Part shown: piece after piece, positions 50,137 through 60,274 of the stretch
Position numbering within the stretch: the first letter of the stretch is position 1
Layout: every line of letters starts with the position of its first letter
From: Actinoalloteichus_B caeruleus
GTDB lineage: Bacteria > Actinomycetota > Actinomycetes > Mycobacteriales > Pseudonocardiaceae
Direction: 5' to 3' (one strand)
NCBI RefSeq assembly: GCF_000718005.1
Contig: NZ_JODV01000014.1
DNA: 64,000 bases
Program-made: the position numbers and the translations under genes
The notes under the pieces: model-generated
What the model was told of the DNA's origin: nothing
Databases searched by the model: none
The model's input: the letters and a program-made list of their open reading frames with translations, nothing else

Positions 50137-51141
50137 TCAGTGGACGGTCCGGGTCCGGCCGTCCCACTCCCCGGCGAGCACCTCCGGCAACATCTCGGCG
50201 AGCCGCACCGGGTAGACCGTCACGTCGGAGGCGGCCAGCTCGTCCAGGTCCCACCACCGGTGCCGCAGGACCGTCCGCCGTTCCAGGTCCGAGAACCCGG
50301 AGGTATCCGGGGCGAGCTGGTCGGCGACCCGCAGGAGGAAGTACCACTCCTCGGTCTCCGTCTCCTGCTCGTCGAAGCTGTAGACGGCGTACCGCCGCCA
50401 CACCGGTCCGACCAGCGCCGCCGGGGCGACGGCGAGCCCGGTCTCCTCGGTCAGTTCCCGCGCGGCGGCCGTCCGGGGGTTCTCACCGTCCTCCACGCCG
50501 CCACCGACGGTGTACCAGAACGGCGCGGTCGGCCGGACCGGGTCGATCCCCTCGAAGAGCAGCAGCCGGTCGTCGGGGTCCACGAGCAGCACGCGGGCGG
50601 CCGGGCGCAACCGCAGGCTCGCCGTGCCGGCGGCGTCCATCCCGCCCTCGGGCTCGGCGATCTCGAAGTAGGTCGGCGGTGGGGCGCCACCCGCCAACCG
50701 CAACCACCGCACGGCCCGGTGCCGGCGCAACGCCAGCGTGTCGCGCACCGCGTCGTTGTGCACCCGCCTGGCCAGGATCACCCGCAGCTCGGCCTCCTCG
50801 AGCTCGGCGCGCAACCCCGGGGACAGCGCGACCCGGTCCCACTCGGCCAGCAACCGCCCGACCGCGTTCTCCTCGTCCTCCCGCCGGTCGCGGTCGGCCG
50901 TCTCCGCCCGGTCGGCCGCGGTGCGCAGCCGGGTCGCCAACGCCTGGTCCGGGCACACCTCCGCCACGGCCCTGGCCACCACGGACCGGCGCGCCAGGGC
51001 CGAGTCCACCGCGGCCCACGCCGCGTCGGTGCGGACGTGCAGCCGGTTCAGCCGGTTCGCGACCAGCACCGACCACCCACCGAGCACCACCAACGACACC
51101 AGCAGCACCAGCGCCAGGGTGAGCAGCGTGGTCACCGTCAT
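50137..51141 (-). CDS. Membrane-anchored LemA-like/Nudix fusion (Rv2609c-like)
   Basis: 334 residues. N-terminal transmembrane helix (LLTLALVLLVSLVVLGGWSV), a helical LemA-like region to about 135, then a Nudix domain with box GGVEDGENPRTAAARELTEE followed by TGL (about 222-246), containing the catalytic REx2EE glutamates. It probably hydrolyses a nucleoside-diphosphate-linked metabolite at the membrane. It is the first neighbour of pimA in the conserved order Rv2609c-Rv2614c. ATG at 51141 overlaps the pimA stop (ATGA). Confidence 0.9.
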   Translation of the reverse strand: MTVTTLLTLALVLLVSLVVLGGWSVLVANRLNRLHVRTDAAWAAVDSALARRSVVARAVAEVCPDQALATRLRTAADRAETADRDRREDEENAVGRLLAEWDRVALSPGLRAELEEAELRVILARRVHNDAVRDTLALRRHRAVRWLRLAGGAPPPTYFEIAEPEGGMDAAGTASLRLRPAARVLLVDPDDRLLLFEGIDPVRPTAPFWYTVGGGVEDGENPRTAAARELTEETGLAVAPAALVGPVWRRYAVYSFDEQETETEEWYFLLRVADQLAPDTSGFSDLERRTVLRHRWWDLDELAASDVTVYPVRLAEMLPEVLAGEWDGRTRTVH

Positions 51142-52283
51142 CCGGCCCGCTCCCCGTCCGCCTCGGCGACGCGCCGGGGGTCCGCGGCCATCGCGGTCTC
51201 GTAGACCCGCATCACCTGCCTGGCGACGACCGGCCAGTCGAAGGTCTCCACCTGCCGTCGCCCCTGGGCTGCGATCCCCGCCCGGTGGTCGTCGTCGTCG
51301 AGCAACCCGGCCAGCTCCCCGGCCAACGCGCCGGCGTCACCCACCGCGTGCAGCACCCCCGCACCGCCACCCGCGAGGACCCGGCGGAACGCGTCCAGGT
51401 CACTGGCGAGCACCGCCGCGCCGGCGGCCATCGCCTCGGTCAGGATGATGCCGAAGCTCTCCCCCCCGGTGTTGGGCGCGCAGTAGACGTCGACGCTGCG
51501 CAGAGCCCGGGCCTTGGTCTCGTCGTCGACCTGGCCGAGCAGGTCGATCCGGGAGGCGAGCACCGGCCCGGCCGCCCGGAGCAGTTCCTCGCCGTCCCCC
51601 CGGCCCACGACCAGCAGCCGCAGGTCCGGCCGGTCGGGTGCGATGCGGCGCAACGCGTCGAGCAGGATCGGCATCCCCTTGCGGGGCTCGTCGAAGCGCC
51701 CCACGAAACCGACCGTCCCCCCGGCTCGTGGATAGCCGGCCAACGGGGCCGCCTCGGAGAAGAACCCGACGTCCACCCCGTTCGGGATGAGCACCGCGTC
51801 CCCACCGAGGTGCTGGACCTGCACCCGCCGCGCCAGGTCGGACACGGCGATGCGGGCGGTGATCTTCTCCAGGAACGGCCGCAGCACACCCTGGAACGCC
51901 GTGAGCGCCCGCGACCGGGGCGTGGAGGTGTGGAAGGTCGCGACGATGGGCCCGTCGGCCACCATCAGCGCCAACAGCGCGAGGCTCGGCGCCACCGGCT
52001 CGTGCAGGTGCAGCACGTCGAACTCGTGTTCCCGCACCCAGCGCCGCACCCGGGCGAAGGACCTCGGCCCGAACGACAGCCTGGCCACCGAACCGTTGTA
52101 GGGGATGGCCAGCGACCGACCGGCGGAGGTGACGAACTCGGGGAGTTCGGCGTCCTCGGCCGCCGGGGCCAGCACGTCGACCTCGTGCCCCAGGCCGCGC
52201 AGCGTCGCGGCGAGGTCCGCGACGTGGGCCTGCACCCCGCCGGGCACCTCCAGCGAGTACGGGCAGACGAGTCCCACCCTCAC
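51138..52283 (-). CDS. pimA: Phosphatidylinositol alpha-mannosyltransferase
   Basis: 381 residues. GT4 glycosyltransferase that adds the first mannose of phosphatidylinositol mannosides, from GDP-mannose, on the inner membrane face. Start GLVCPYSLEVPGGVQAHVAD, membrane-binding region VLHLHEPVAPSLALLALM, GDP-mannose site FVGRFDEPRKGMPILLDALR and the catalytic E-x7-E in ESFGIILTEAMAAG. GTG at 52283 overlaps the acyltransferase stop (GTGA), with AAGGAG upstream. Sits in the pgsA-acyltransferase-pimA operon, as in mycobacteria. Confidence 0.95.
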   Translation of the reverse strand: MRVGLVCPYSLEVPGGVQAHVADLAATLRGLGHEVDVLAPAAEDAELPEFVTSAGRSLAIPYNGSVARLSFGPRSFARVRRWVREHEFDVLHLHEPVAPSLALLALMVADGPIVATFHTSTPRSRALTAFQGVLRPFLEKITARIAVSDLARRVQVQHLGGDAVLIPNGVDVGFFSEAAPLAGYPRAGGTVGFVGRFDEPRKGMPILLDALRRIAPDRPDLRLLVVGRGDGEELLRAAGPVLASRIDLLGQVDDETKARALRSVDVYCAPNTGGESFGIILTEAMAAGAAVLASDLDAFRRVLAGGGAGVLHAVGDAGALAGELAGLLDDDDHRAGIAAQGRRQVETFDWPVVARQVMRVYETAMAADPRRVAEADGERAG

Positions 52284-53269
52284 GGTCGCGGCTCCTTCAC
52301 GGTCTCCCGACCGGTGCGCGGCGCCACCCGCGCGTCCCCCGGCTCCGCCCGCCGGCCGCGTGCCCGCAGGTCGGACAGCCACAGGGGCTGGAGCATGTGC
52401 CAGTCCTCGGGATGGCGGCCGATCTCCTCGGCGAACGCGTCCGCCACCGCTTGGGTCGCCCCGGCCACCCCGGCCGCGCCGCCCGCCGCCGCCACCGGCC
52501 GCGCGAACCGCAACCCCCAACCAGACGGGGTGAACCAGGTGGTCGCGGGCAGGAGGGTGGCCCCGGTGCGGGCCGCGAGCCAGGCCGGCCCGGCCGGCAT
52601 CCTGGTCCGCTCCCCGAAGAAGTCGACCGGCACGCCCCCACTGCTGAGGTCCCGGTCGGCCACCAGGCACACGAGCCCGCCCGCACGGAGCCGCTCCAGC
52701 ATGGTCATCATCGTGCGACGCCCACCATCGGCCGGCAGGATCTCGAACCCGAGCGACTCCCGGTAGGCGACGAACCGCTCGTACACGGATTCGGGGCGCA
52801 GCCGCTCGACGACCGTGGTCAGGCCCCCGTAGCGGTGGGCGGCCCACAGGCCAGCCATGTCCCAGTTCCCGCTGTGGGGCAGCGCGACGACCACCCCGCG
52901 CCCGGCGGACATCGCCTCGTCGAGGGCCGAGGGGTTCTCGATACCCCGGTCGAAGGTCCGGCGGACGGCGGCGTGGTCCACGGCCGGCAACTGGAACGCC
53001 TCCCGCCAGTACCGCGCGTAGGAACGCATCGCCGTCCTCACCAGCCGCGCGAGCTCCGCCGGCCCCGCGTCGGGCACCACCCGGCGCAGGTTGCGGGCCA
53101 GCTGCCGGACCCCCCGGCCCCGCCGTTCGAAGGCCAGGTCGGCACCGAGGGTGAACAGCCGGTCGGCGAGAGGTGGCGGCACCGTCCGGACGAGCGCCCA
53201 GCCGGCCCCGTAGCCCCTGTCGGCCAGGGCGGCCCGCCAGTCGGCCCCCCGCGCGACCGTGTCACTCAC
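52280..53269 (-). CDS. Phosphatidylinositol mannoside acyltransferase (HtrB/LpxL-like)
   Basis: 329 residues. Member of the HtrB/LpxL acyltransferase family, like M. tuberculosis Rv2611c, which acylates the mannose of PIM. The catalytic HxxxxD-type motif is LPHSGNWDMAGLWAAHRYGG near 130; VCLVADRDLSSGGVPVDFFG and WLSDL near the end are typical. GTG at 53269 overlaps the pgsA stop (GTGA); the stop overlaps pimA. Anchoring is peripheral to membrane. Confidence 0.92.
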   Translation of the reverse strand: MSDTVARGADWRAALADRGYGAGWALVRTVPPPLADRLFTLGADLAFERRGRGVRQLARNLRRVVPDAGPAELARLVRTAMRSYARYWREAFQLPAVDHAAVRRTFDRGIENPSALDEAMSAGRGVVVALPHSGNWDMAGLWAAHRYGGLTTVVERLRPESVYERFVAYRESLGFEILPADGGRRTMMTMLERLRAGGLVCLVADRDLSSGGVPVDFFGERTRMPAGPAWLAARTGATLLPATTWFTPSGWGLRFARPVAAAGGAAGVAGATQAVADAFAEEIGRHPEDWHMLQPLWLSDLRARGRRAEPGDARVAPRTGRETVKEPRP

Positions 53270-53877
53270 GCTGCGTTCTCCTTCGCGGATCGGTACACGG
53301 CGACCAGCCGCTGCACCACCGTAATCACCGAGAGCACCGCGAGGAGCCACAATGACGCGGGCAGCACGTAGGGAACGCCAAGACCGTGCAGTCCGACACC
53401 GACGAGTCCGAAGGTCAACCGTTCGGCGCGCTCCACCAACCCCCCGTCGGCGTTCAGCCCGGACGCCTCGGCCCGCGCCTTGACGTAGGAGATGACCTGC
53501 CCGCTGACCAGGGACACCAGGGCCAGCGCCGCGAGCGTCGTGTCCTCGGCGAGGACGAAGCAGTACCAGGTGATCGCGGCGAACAGCGCGCCGTCGGCGA
53601 TCCGGTCGCAACAGGAGTCCAGCACCGCGCCGAACCTCGTGCCACCACCGTTGGCCCTGGCCATCGCCCCGTCGAGCAGGTCGAAGAGCACGAACAGCGT
53701 CACGACGAAGGCGCCGAGGAAGAGGTGACCGGTCGGGATCAGCCAGAGCGCGCCGACGACGGTGCCGACCGTGCCGAAGACCGTGACCGCGTTGGGTGAC
53801 AGGCCCCGCCGCACCAGCCACGCGCCGACCGGGTCCGTCAGCCGCGACACCGGTGCGCGGGCGAAGATGTTGAGCAT
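53266..53877 (-). CDS. pgsA: Phosphatidylinositol phosphate synthase
   Basis: 203 residues. CDP-alcohol phosphatidyltransferase that makes phosphatidylinositol phosphate from CDP-diacylglycerol and inositol phosphate. The full signature D-x2-DG-x2-AR-x8-G-x3-D-x3-D is seen as DLLDGAMARANGGGTRFGAV then LDSCCDRIAD. Six membrane helices. First gene of the PIM operon (pgsA-acyltransferase-pimA-nudix), matching Rv2612c. Confidence 0.95.
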   Translation of the reverse strand: MLNIFARAPVSRLTDPVGAWLVRRGLSPNAVTVFGTVGTVVGALWLIPTGHLFLGAFVVTLFVLFDLLDGAMARANGGGTRFGAVLDSCCDRIADGALFAAITWYCFVLAEDTTLAALALVSLVSGQVISYVKARAEASGLNADGGLVERAERLTFGLVGVGLHGLGVPYVLPASLWLLAVLSVITVVQRLVAVYRSAKENAA

Positions 53878-54200
53878 CGCAGGAGGTAGTCCAGACCTGT
53901 TAGCAGGGAAGACCGTCGCTCCAGCCTAACGAGCCGGCCTCGGCGAGCGATCGGCAGCAGACCTCTCCCTATATAGCAGCACCGGCGCGGGGACGACCAC
54001 CCATCGAACAGGACGGCCCCGAGGACGAGCGGCACCGGCGCCTCCCACTCCGGTCGAGCCCGGGCCAGGACGCATGCGTTCCGTGACGGCGGGCACCCCA
54101 CGAGGAGGACACACGCACACGACGGCCCGCCCACCCGTCCCGCCGGTCGGTCAGCCAGCGGGACACCAGCGGGTCGTCACCGAGGGACCGGGAGGTCAAG
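53878..54200. other. Divergent promoter region pgsA / alcohol dehydrogenase
   Basis: 323 bases between divergent genes. On the minus strand a TATATA at 53970-53975 inside the palindrome CTATATAG could be the -10 of the PIM operon, about 95 bases before pgsA, but no good -35 is present. A GGGAGG ribosome site at 54190-54195 serves the dehydrogenase. No RNA gene is seen. Confidence 0.4.
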
Positions 54201-55334
<1,134 letters not shown>

Positions 55335-55350
55335 GGACGCTGCCCCGGGG

Positions 55351-55896
55351 TCAGGCCGTGCGCCGCCAGGCCTCCGCCAACAGCGACCGGGTCTCACCGA
55401 GCAGTTGGGGGAGCACCTTGGTGTGCCCCACCACCGGCATGAAGTTGGCGTCCCCTCCCCACCGGGGAACGACGTGCTGGTGCAGGTGGGCCGCGATGCC
55501 GGCACCGGCGACCGCCCCCTGGTTCATGCCCAGGTTGAACCCGTGGGGCGCCGAGGCCGCCCGCACCACCCGCATCGCCCGCTGGGTGAACTCCGCGAAC
55601 TCGACCGTCTCCGCCGGGTCCAGGTCCGTGTAGTCCGGGATGTGCCGGTAGGGCAACACCATCAGGTGCCCGGGGTTGTACGGGTACAGGTTGAGCACGG
55701 CGAACACGGTGCGCCCCCGCGCGATGACCAGGCCGTCCTCGTCGGCCAGGCCGAGCACCCGGCAGAAGGGGCACCCGGCCTCGTCATCACCACCGGGTTT
55801 GTCCGCGCCCCGGATGTAGCTCATCCGGTGCGGCGTCCACAGCCGCTGGAGCGGGTCGGGGACCCCGACGCCCCGCTGCTCCTCGAACTCGGTCAT
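55351..55896 (-). CDS. HIT-family hydrolase/phosphorylase (Rv2613c-like)
   Basis: 181 residues. HIT motif H-x-H-x-H in AAHLHQHVVPRWGGDANFMP near 150, plus the zinc-type CPFCRVLG near 42 and VFAVLNLYPYNPGHLMVLPY. The M. tuberculosis homologue is an Ap4A phosphorylase in the same place between pgsA and thrS. ATG at 55896 overlaps the thrS stop (ATGA), so it is coupled to it. Confidence 0.93.
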   Translation of the reverse strand: MTEFEEQRGVGVPDPLQRLWTPHRMSYIRGADKPGGDDEAGCPFCRVLGLADEDGLVIARGRTVFAVLNLYPYNPGHLMVLPYRHIPDYTDLDPAETVEFAEFTQRAMRVVRAASAPHGFNLGMNQGAVAGAGIAAHLHQHVVPRWGGDANFMPVVGHTKVLPQLLGETRSLLAEAWRRTA

Positions 55897-57959
55897 CCAG
55901 CCGCCCCCGCCGGCTCGAAGGTCTCGGCCGTCGGGGAGCTGTTCTCCCGGCGCCCGATCCAGTCGGCGATGGCGGCGACGGCGGTCGCCACCGGCACCCC
56001 GTTGAGCTGGCCACCGTCGCGGAACCGGAAGGACACCGCGCCGTTCTCGACGTCGTTCGCTCCCGCCAGCACCATGAACGGCACCTTCTGGGTGGTGTGG
56101 TTGCGGATCTTCTTCTGCATCCGGTCGTCGGAGGTGTCCACCTCGACCCGCACGCCCCTGCTCCGCAGCTCCTTGGCCACCCCGAGCAGGTGCTCGACGT
56201 GGTCGGAGGCGATCGGGATCCCCACCACCTGCACGGGGGCGAGCCATGCGGGGAAGGCGCCCCCGTAGTGCTCGGTGAGCACCCCGAAGAACCGCTCGAT
56301 CGACCCGAACAGCGCGCGGTGCACCATCACCGGGCGCTGCCGGGACCCGTCCGGCGCCGTGTACTCCAGGTCGAAGCGGTCGGGCAGCTGCATGTCCACC
56401 TGGATCGTCGACATCTGCCAGGTGCGACCCAGGGCGTCGCGGGCCTGCACGGAGATCTTCGGCGCGTAGAACGCCGCGCCGCCCGGGTCGAGGACCAGTT
56501 CCAGACCGGAGGCCTCGGCCGCCGCCCGCAAGGCGTCGGTCGCCCGCTCCCAGTCCTCGTCCGAACCGACGTACTTCTCCTCGTTCCTGGTCGACAGCTC
56601 GAGGTAGAAGTCGTCCAGCCCGTAGTCGCGCAGCAGGTCGAGCACGAAGGTCAACAACGACCGGATCTCGTCCTGCAGCTGGTCGGGGGTGCAGTAGATG
56701 TGCGCGTCGTCCTGCGTCATCCCGCGCACCCGGGTCAGCCCGTGCACCACACCGGACTTCTCGTAGCGGTAGACGGAGCCGAACTCGAAGAGCCGCAGCG
56801 GCAGCTCCCGGTAGGAACGCCCGCGCGAGCGGTAGATCAGGTTGTGGAACGGGCAGTTCATCGGCTTGAGGTAGTAGTCCTGCCCCTGCCGGCGCACGAC
56901 ACCGTTCTCGTCCCTCTCCTCGTCGAGGTGCATGGCCGGGAACATGCCGTCCCGGTACCAGCCCAGGTGACCGGAGGTCTCGAACAGCGCGCCCTTGGTG
57001 ATGTGCGGCGAGTAGACGAACTCGTAGCCGCCCTCCTCGTGCCGCCGGCGCGAGTAGTCCTCCAGTTCCCGGCGCACCAGCCCCCCCTTGGGGTGGAACA
57101 CCGGCAGACCGGAGCCGACCTCGTCCGGGAAGCTGAACAGGTCCAGCTCGGCACCCAGCCGGCGGTGGTCCCGCCGCTCCGCCTCCGCGAGCAGTTCCAG
57201 GTGCCGGTCCAGGGCCTCGGTCGACTCCCACGCGGTCCCGTAGATGCGCTGGAGCTGGGGGTTGCGCTCGTTGCCCCGCCAGTAGGCAGCGGCGACCCTG
57301 GTGAGGGTGAACGCGGGGATGTGCCTGGTGGTGGGCACGTGCGGCCCCCGGCACAGGTCCCCCCACACCCGGTCGCCGGTCCGGGGGTCGAGGTTGTCGT
57401 AGACGGTGAGCTCGCCGCCGCCGACCTCCATGACCTCGGAGGTGTCGACCTCGCTCTTGAGGTCGACCAGTTCGAGCTTGTAGGGCTCCGAGGCGAGTTC
57501 CTCGCGGGCCGCCTCCACCGAGTCCACCACGCGCCGGGAGAACCGCTGGGAGCCCTTGATGATCTGCTTCATGCGCTTCTCCAGCGCGCGCAGGTCCTCG
57601 GGGGTGAAGGGCCGCTCCACGTCGAAGTCGTAGTAGAAGCCGTCCTTCACGGGGGGCCCGATCCCGAGCTTGGCCTCCGGGAAGAGTTGCTGCACGGCCT
57701 GGGCGAGCACGTGCGCCGCCGAGTGGCGGATGACGGACCTGCCGTCCTCGGTGTCGGCCGCGACCGGCTCCACCTCGGTGTCCTCGGCGGGAGCCCAGGA
57801 CAGGTCACGCAGCCGACCCTCCGCGTCGCGGACGACCACGACGGCGTCGGGACCCTTGCCGGGGAGACCGGCTTCCCGCACCGCGCTGCCCGCGGTGGTC
57901 CCGGCGGCCACCACGACCAGCGGGGTGGGCTCGGGAACGGGGGCCTGCGGTCGGGACAC
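55893..57959 (-). CDS. thrS: Threonine-tRNA ligase
   Basis: 688 residues, full length. N-terminal TGS-like domain, the editing N2 domain with HSAAHVLAQAVQQLFPEA and LGIGPPVKDGFYYDFD near 80-115, class II catalytic core with PMNCPFHNLIYRSRGRSYRE near 390 (zinc ligand C and H), and the C-terminal anticodon-binding domain (VQVVGIPIASDHVEHLLGVA). GTG at 57959. Downstream genes HIT and, beyond a convergent dehydrogenase, the pgsA operon keep the mycobacterial order. Confidence 0.97.
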   Translation of the reverse strand: MSRPQAPVPEPTPLVVVAAGTTAGSAVREAGLPGKGPDAVVVVRDAEGRLRDLSWAPAEDTEVEPVAADTEDGRSVIRHSAAHVLAQAVQQLFPEAKLGIGPPVKDGFYYDFDVERPFTPEDLRALEKRMKQIIKGSQRFSRRVVDSVEAAREELASEPYKLELVDLKSEVDTSEVMEVGGGELTVYDNLDPRTGDRVWGDLCRGPHVPTTRHIPAFTLTRVAAAYWRGNERNPQLQRIYGTAWESTEALDRHLELLAEAERRDHRRLGAELDLFSFPDEVGSGLPVFHPKGGLVRRELEDYSRRRHEEGGYEFVYSPHITKGALFETSGHLGWYRDGMFPAMHLDEERDENGVVRRQGQDYYLKPMNCPFHNLIYRSRGRSYRELPLRLFEFGSVYRYEKSGVVHGLTRVRGMTQDDAHIYCTPDQLQDEIRSLLTFVLDLLRDYGLDDFYLELSTRNEEKYVGSDEDWERATDALRAAAEASGLELVLDPGGAAFYAPKISVQARDALGRTWQMSTIQVDMQLPDRFDLEYTAPDGSRQRPVMVHRALFGSIERFFGVLTEHYGGAFPAWLAPVQVVGIPIASDHVEHLLGVAKELRSRGVRVEVDTSDDRMQKKIRNHTTQKVPFMVLAGANDVENGAVSFRFRDGGQLNGVPVATAVAAIADWIGRRENSSPTAETFEPAGAAG

Positions 57960-58258
57960 GGTGACTCCTCCATCGCTGCTGCCGGCGGTCGACGACCCCG
58001 GCGGACCGGTTGACGCGGCCTGCCGGCCGCCCGGTGCATGCTATCCGCACCGGCGCGAGCGGTGACCTGTCGGTTTGACCATCGCCGGTGCGGGGGCCGG
58101 TCCCGGGGGTGAGCGCCCCGGCCCCGCACTGCGCACGGTCACCCGCGCCAGTCGACCGGATGAAACCCGCCGCTCCGCCGGGTGTGTCCAGGCGCGGCTA
58201 CCCGGCGGCTGTCGGTTCGGCGCGGACGATGAGCCGTATGCGGGATACCCTGAACAGC
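57960..58258. promoter_or_regulatory. Divergent region thrS / RES toxin-antitoxin
   Basis: About 299 bases with both promoters. Just before the antitoxin start lies GTAT-N5-ATAC (58236-58248), and ATACCCT there resembles a -10 placed for a leaderless message at ATG 58259. It may be an autoregulatory operator, but the site is short and uncertain. Confidence 0.35.
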
Positions 58259-58843
58259 ATGACTCCCGGGTTGGAGGCGGCCCTCGCACGGGCTGGGCTG
58301 CGGGTGAACGCGAGCGAGTTCCTCGCCTACGTCGAGGACGCCGCGCGCCGCTTGACGCCCCCGCACCCCGACCCGGGGGCGTTCCTGTCCCCCGACCAGC
58401 AGCGGGTGCTCACCGAGGTGGGGCTGGACCTGAGTCCGCAGGACCCGGGGGAACCGGACTACCGAGCGGGCACGGTGGCCGCCGAAGCGGTGCTGCTGGA
58501 CTCCGCGTTGACCCTGACCGAGGCGGCCGACCGGCTGCGCGTCGGGATCGCCGACGTGGAGGCCAGGATCGCGGCCGGCCGGGTCGCCGGGTGGCGCGGG
58601 CGCGGGGGGTGGCGGCTGCCCGCCTGGCAGTTCACCGAGATCGGCGTCCTGCCAGGGCTCGCGGAGGTGTTGGACGCGGTGCCCGATGACCAGCCCGACC
58701 TGGTGGTGGCCGGGTTCATGATGACCGCGCAGGCCACGCTGCTGGTGGACGGCCACCCGGTCACCCCACGACGATGGCTGCTCACCGGCGGTGCCCCCGA
58801 GGCCGTGGCGGAGCTGGCGGCTCTGCTGGGCCGTCCCGTGTGA
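58259..58843 (+). CDS. Xre/MbcA/ParS-like antitoxin with HTH (RES partner)
   Basis: 194 residues. Contains ALTLTEAADRLRVGIADVEA followed by GWRGRGGWRLPAWQF, a helix-turn-helix of the excisionase/MbcA-like type, and a C-terminal part VTPRRWLLTGGAPEAVAELA with toxin-binding character. It lies 27 bases before a RES-domain gene, the usual order of RES-Xre toxin-antitoxin operons. Starts at ATG 58259 (leaderless assumption); ATG 58229 and 58238 are alternatives. It is longer than minimal MbcA-type antitoxins because of a 100-residue N-terminal segment with unknown role. Confidence 0.75.
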   Translation: MTPGLEAALARAGLRVNASEFLAYVEDAARRLTPPHPDPGAFLSPDQQRVLTEVGLDLSPQDPGEPDYRAGTVAAEAVLLDSALTLTEAADRLRVGIADVEARIAAGRVAGWRGRGGWRLPAWQFTEIGVLPGLAEVLDAVPDDQPDLVVAGFMMTAQATLLVDGHPVTPRRWLLTGGAPEAVAELAALLGRPV

Positions 58844-58870
58844 CCGCGCCGAGCTGGAATCGGCGCCAGG

Positions 58871-59527
58871 ATGTCCCGGCTTCCCCAGCCGCCAGAACCA
58901 GCGACCCTGCGCGCGCTGCTGCGCAGGTCGGAGGACATCGTCGCGGTGCACCACGCCACCCGGCTGGTGCGCGTCTACACCTCGTCCGGGAGACACCCGC
59001 AGACCTGGAACGGCTTCCGGACCACCGGGCCGCTCCCGCACGCCCGCTTCGACTCCCACCCGCTCACCCCGAACGGCCGTCCCACCGACCACTCGGGTCA
59101 CGGTGTCCTCTACTTCGCGCTGTCGATCCGGACGTGCGTGGCCGAGGTGTTCCAGTCGTCCTCGGTCGTGGACCGGCGGACGCGCTCCCCGCAGCTCGTC
59201 GTGCTGCGGCCGAGCCGAACGCTGAAGTTGCTGGACGTGGCCGGGTTGTGGCCGACCAGGGCGGGCGCGTCCCAGGCCATCAGCAGCGGCCCGAAGGAGG
59301 CGACCCAGGCGTGGGCCCGCGCGATCCGGGAGGCCTACGACGACCTGGACGGCCTCTGGTACCGCTCCTCGATGGATGCTGGTAATCCGGCGGTCTGCCT
59401 CTGGGACCCGCCGTCGGGCAGCGCCATCCCGGAACACCCCGACCTGCTCATCCCGCTGGACCACCCCGGCCTGGACCTGCCACTGGGCCGGATCTGCCAC
59501 CAGCTGGACTACACGCTCTCGCACTGA
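58871..59527 (+). CDS. RES-domain NAD+-phosphorylase toxin
   Basis: 218 residues. RES family toxins (such as MbcT) break NAD+ with phosphate. Visible RES residues: Arg in RLVRVY near 40, Tyr in GVLYFALSI near 77, Glu in TCVAEVFQSSS near 88, plus WYRSSMDAGNPAVCLWD near 165. ATG at 58871. Partner antitoxin directly upstream. Convergent with a GNAT gene behind a strong hairpin. Confidence 0.82.
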   Translation: MSRLPQPPEPATLRALLRRSEDIVAVHHATRLVRVYTSSGRHPQTWNGFRTTGPLPHARFDSHPLTPNGRPTDHSGHGVLYFALSIRTCVAEVFQSSSVVDRRTRSPQLVVLRPSRTLKLLDVAGLWPTRAGASQAISSGPKEATQAWARAIREAYDDLDGLWYRSSMDAGNPAVCLWDPPSGSAIPEHPDLLIPLDHPGLDLPLGRICHQLDYTLSH

Positions 59528-59597
59528 GCCTGCTCCGCGCGGCCCCCACCTGGTCGCCCTCCCGGCGTGCGCGCACCGCGCCCAGGTCGGGAGGACG

Positions 59598-59621
59598 GGC
59601 CCCGCCGGTGCCGGCGGGGCC
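59598..59621. terminator. Hairpin after RES toxin / GNAT convergent end
   Basis: Perfect 10-base stem GGCCCCGCCG (59598-59607) with complement at 59612-59621, 4-base loop, between convergent stops. Confidence 0.8.
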
Positions 59622-59643
59622 GGGCTCGGGTCGGGACGACGGG

Positions 59644-60231
59644 TCAGCCGGCGGCCGGCAGGGGGTGGTGCCGGTCCCCCAGCCAGGTGAGGCGGGTGGC
59701 GCGCCCGTACCGGATCTCGGTGACGGGGCGGCCACCGATCGCCGCCTCGATCTCCGCGCCCTCCGGCCGCCAACCGTGTCGTTCGGAGAAACGCGCGCCC
59801 TCCTCGTTGCCGGCGAGGACCCACGACACGACGTGCTCGAAGCCCCGCGCGTGCAGGTAGTTCACGGCGGCCTCGTGGACGGCGTGCCCGGCGCCGGTAC
59901 CCGCCACCTCGGGGTCGGCGTACATCGCGACCAGTTCCGCGGTCAGCAGGCCGGGCCGGGCGTCACGTTCGCACCGGACCGGGGCGACCCCGCAGTAGGC
60001 GCCGACCCGGCCCTGCCGATCCACCGCGACGAACACCCTGCCCGGCTCGGGGACGGCGAGCCAACGTTCCCAGCCCGGGACCCTGGTGTCCTGGGACATG
60101 GCGTCCAGGAAGTCGTCGGGCAGCAGGCCCCGGTAGGACCGCCGCCACGCCGAGACGTTGATTCTGGCCAGGTCGGACGCGTCGTCGGGAGTGGCTCGGC
60201 GAACGGTCCAACGCACTGCGCGCTCAGTCAT
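59644..60231 (-). CDS. GNAT-family N-acetyltransferase
   Basis: 195 residues. GNAT fold with VRRATPDDASDLARINVSAW at the start, LVAMYADPEVAGTGAGHAVH (acetyl-CoA loop) near 100, and EEGARFSERHGWRPEGAE at the end. ATG at 60231; the frame extends upstream without a ribosome site. Substrate unknown. It lies 43 bases downstream of the S9 peptidase stop on the same strand, so the two may be co-transcribed. Confidence 0.85.
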   Translation of the reverse strand: MTERAVRWTVRRATPDDASDLARINVSAWRRSYRGLLPDDFLDAMSQDTRVPGWERWLAVPEPGRVFVAVDRQGRVGAYCGVAPVRCERDARPGLLTAELVAMYADPEVAGTGAGHAVHEAAVNYLHARGFEHVVSWVLAGNEEGARFSERHGWRPEGAEIEAAIGGRPVTEIRYGRATRLTWLGDRHHPLPAAG

Positions 60232-60274
60232 GGATTCAGCATCACCCACCGCGCGGTGGAGCGGCGAAGGGTTT

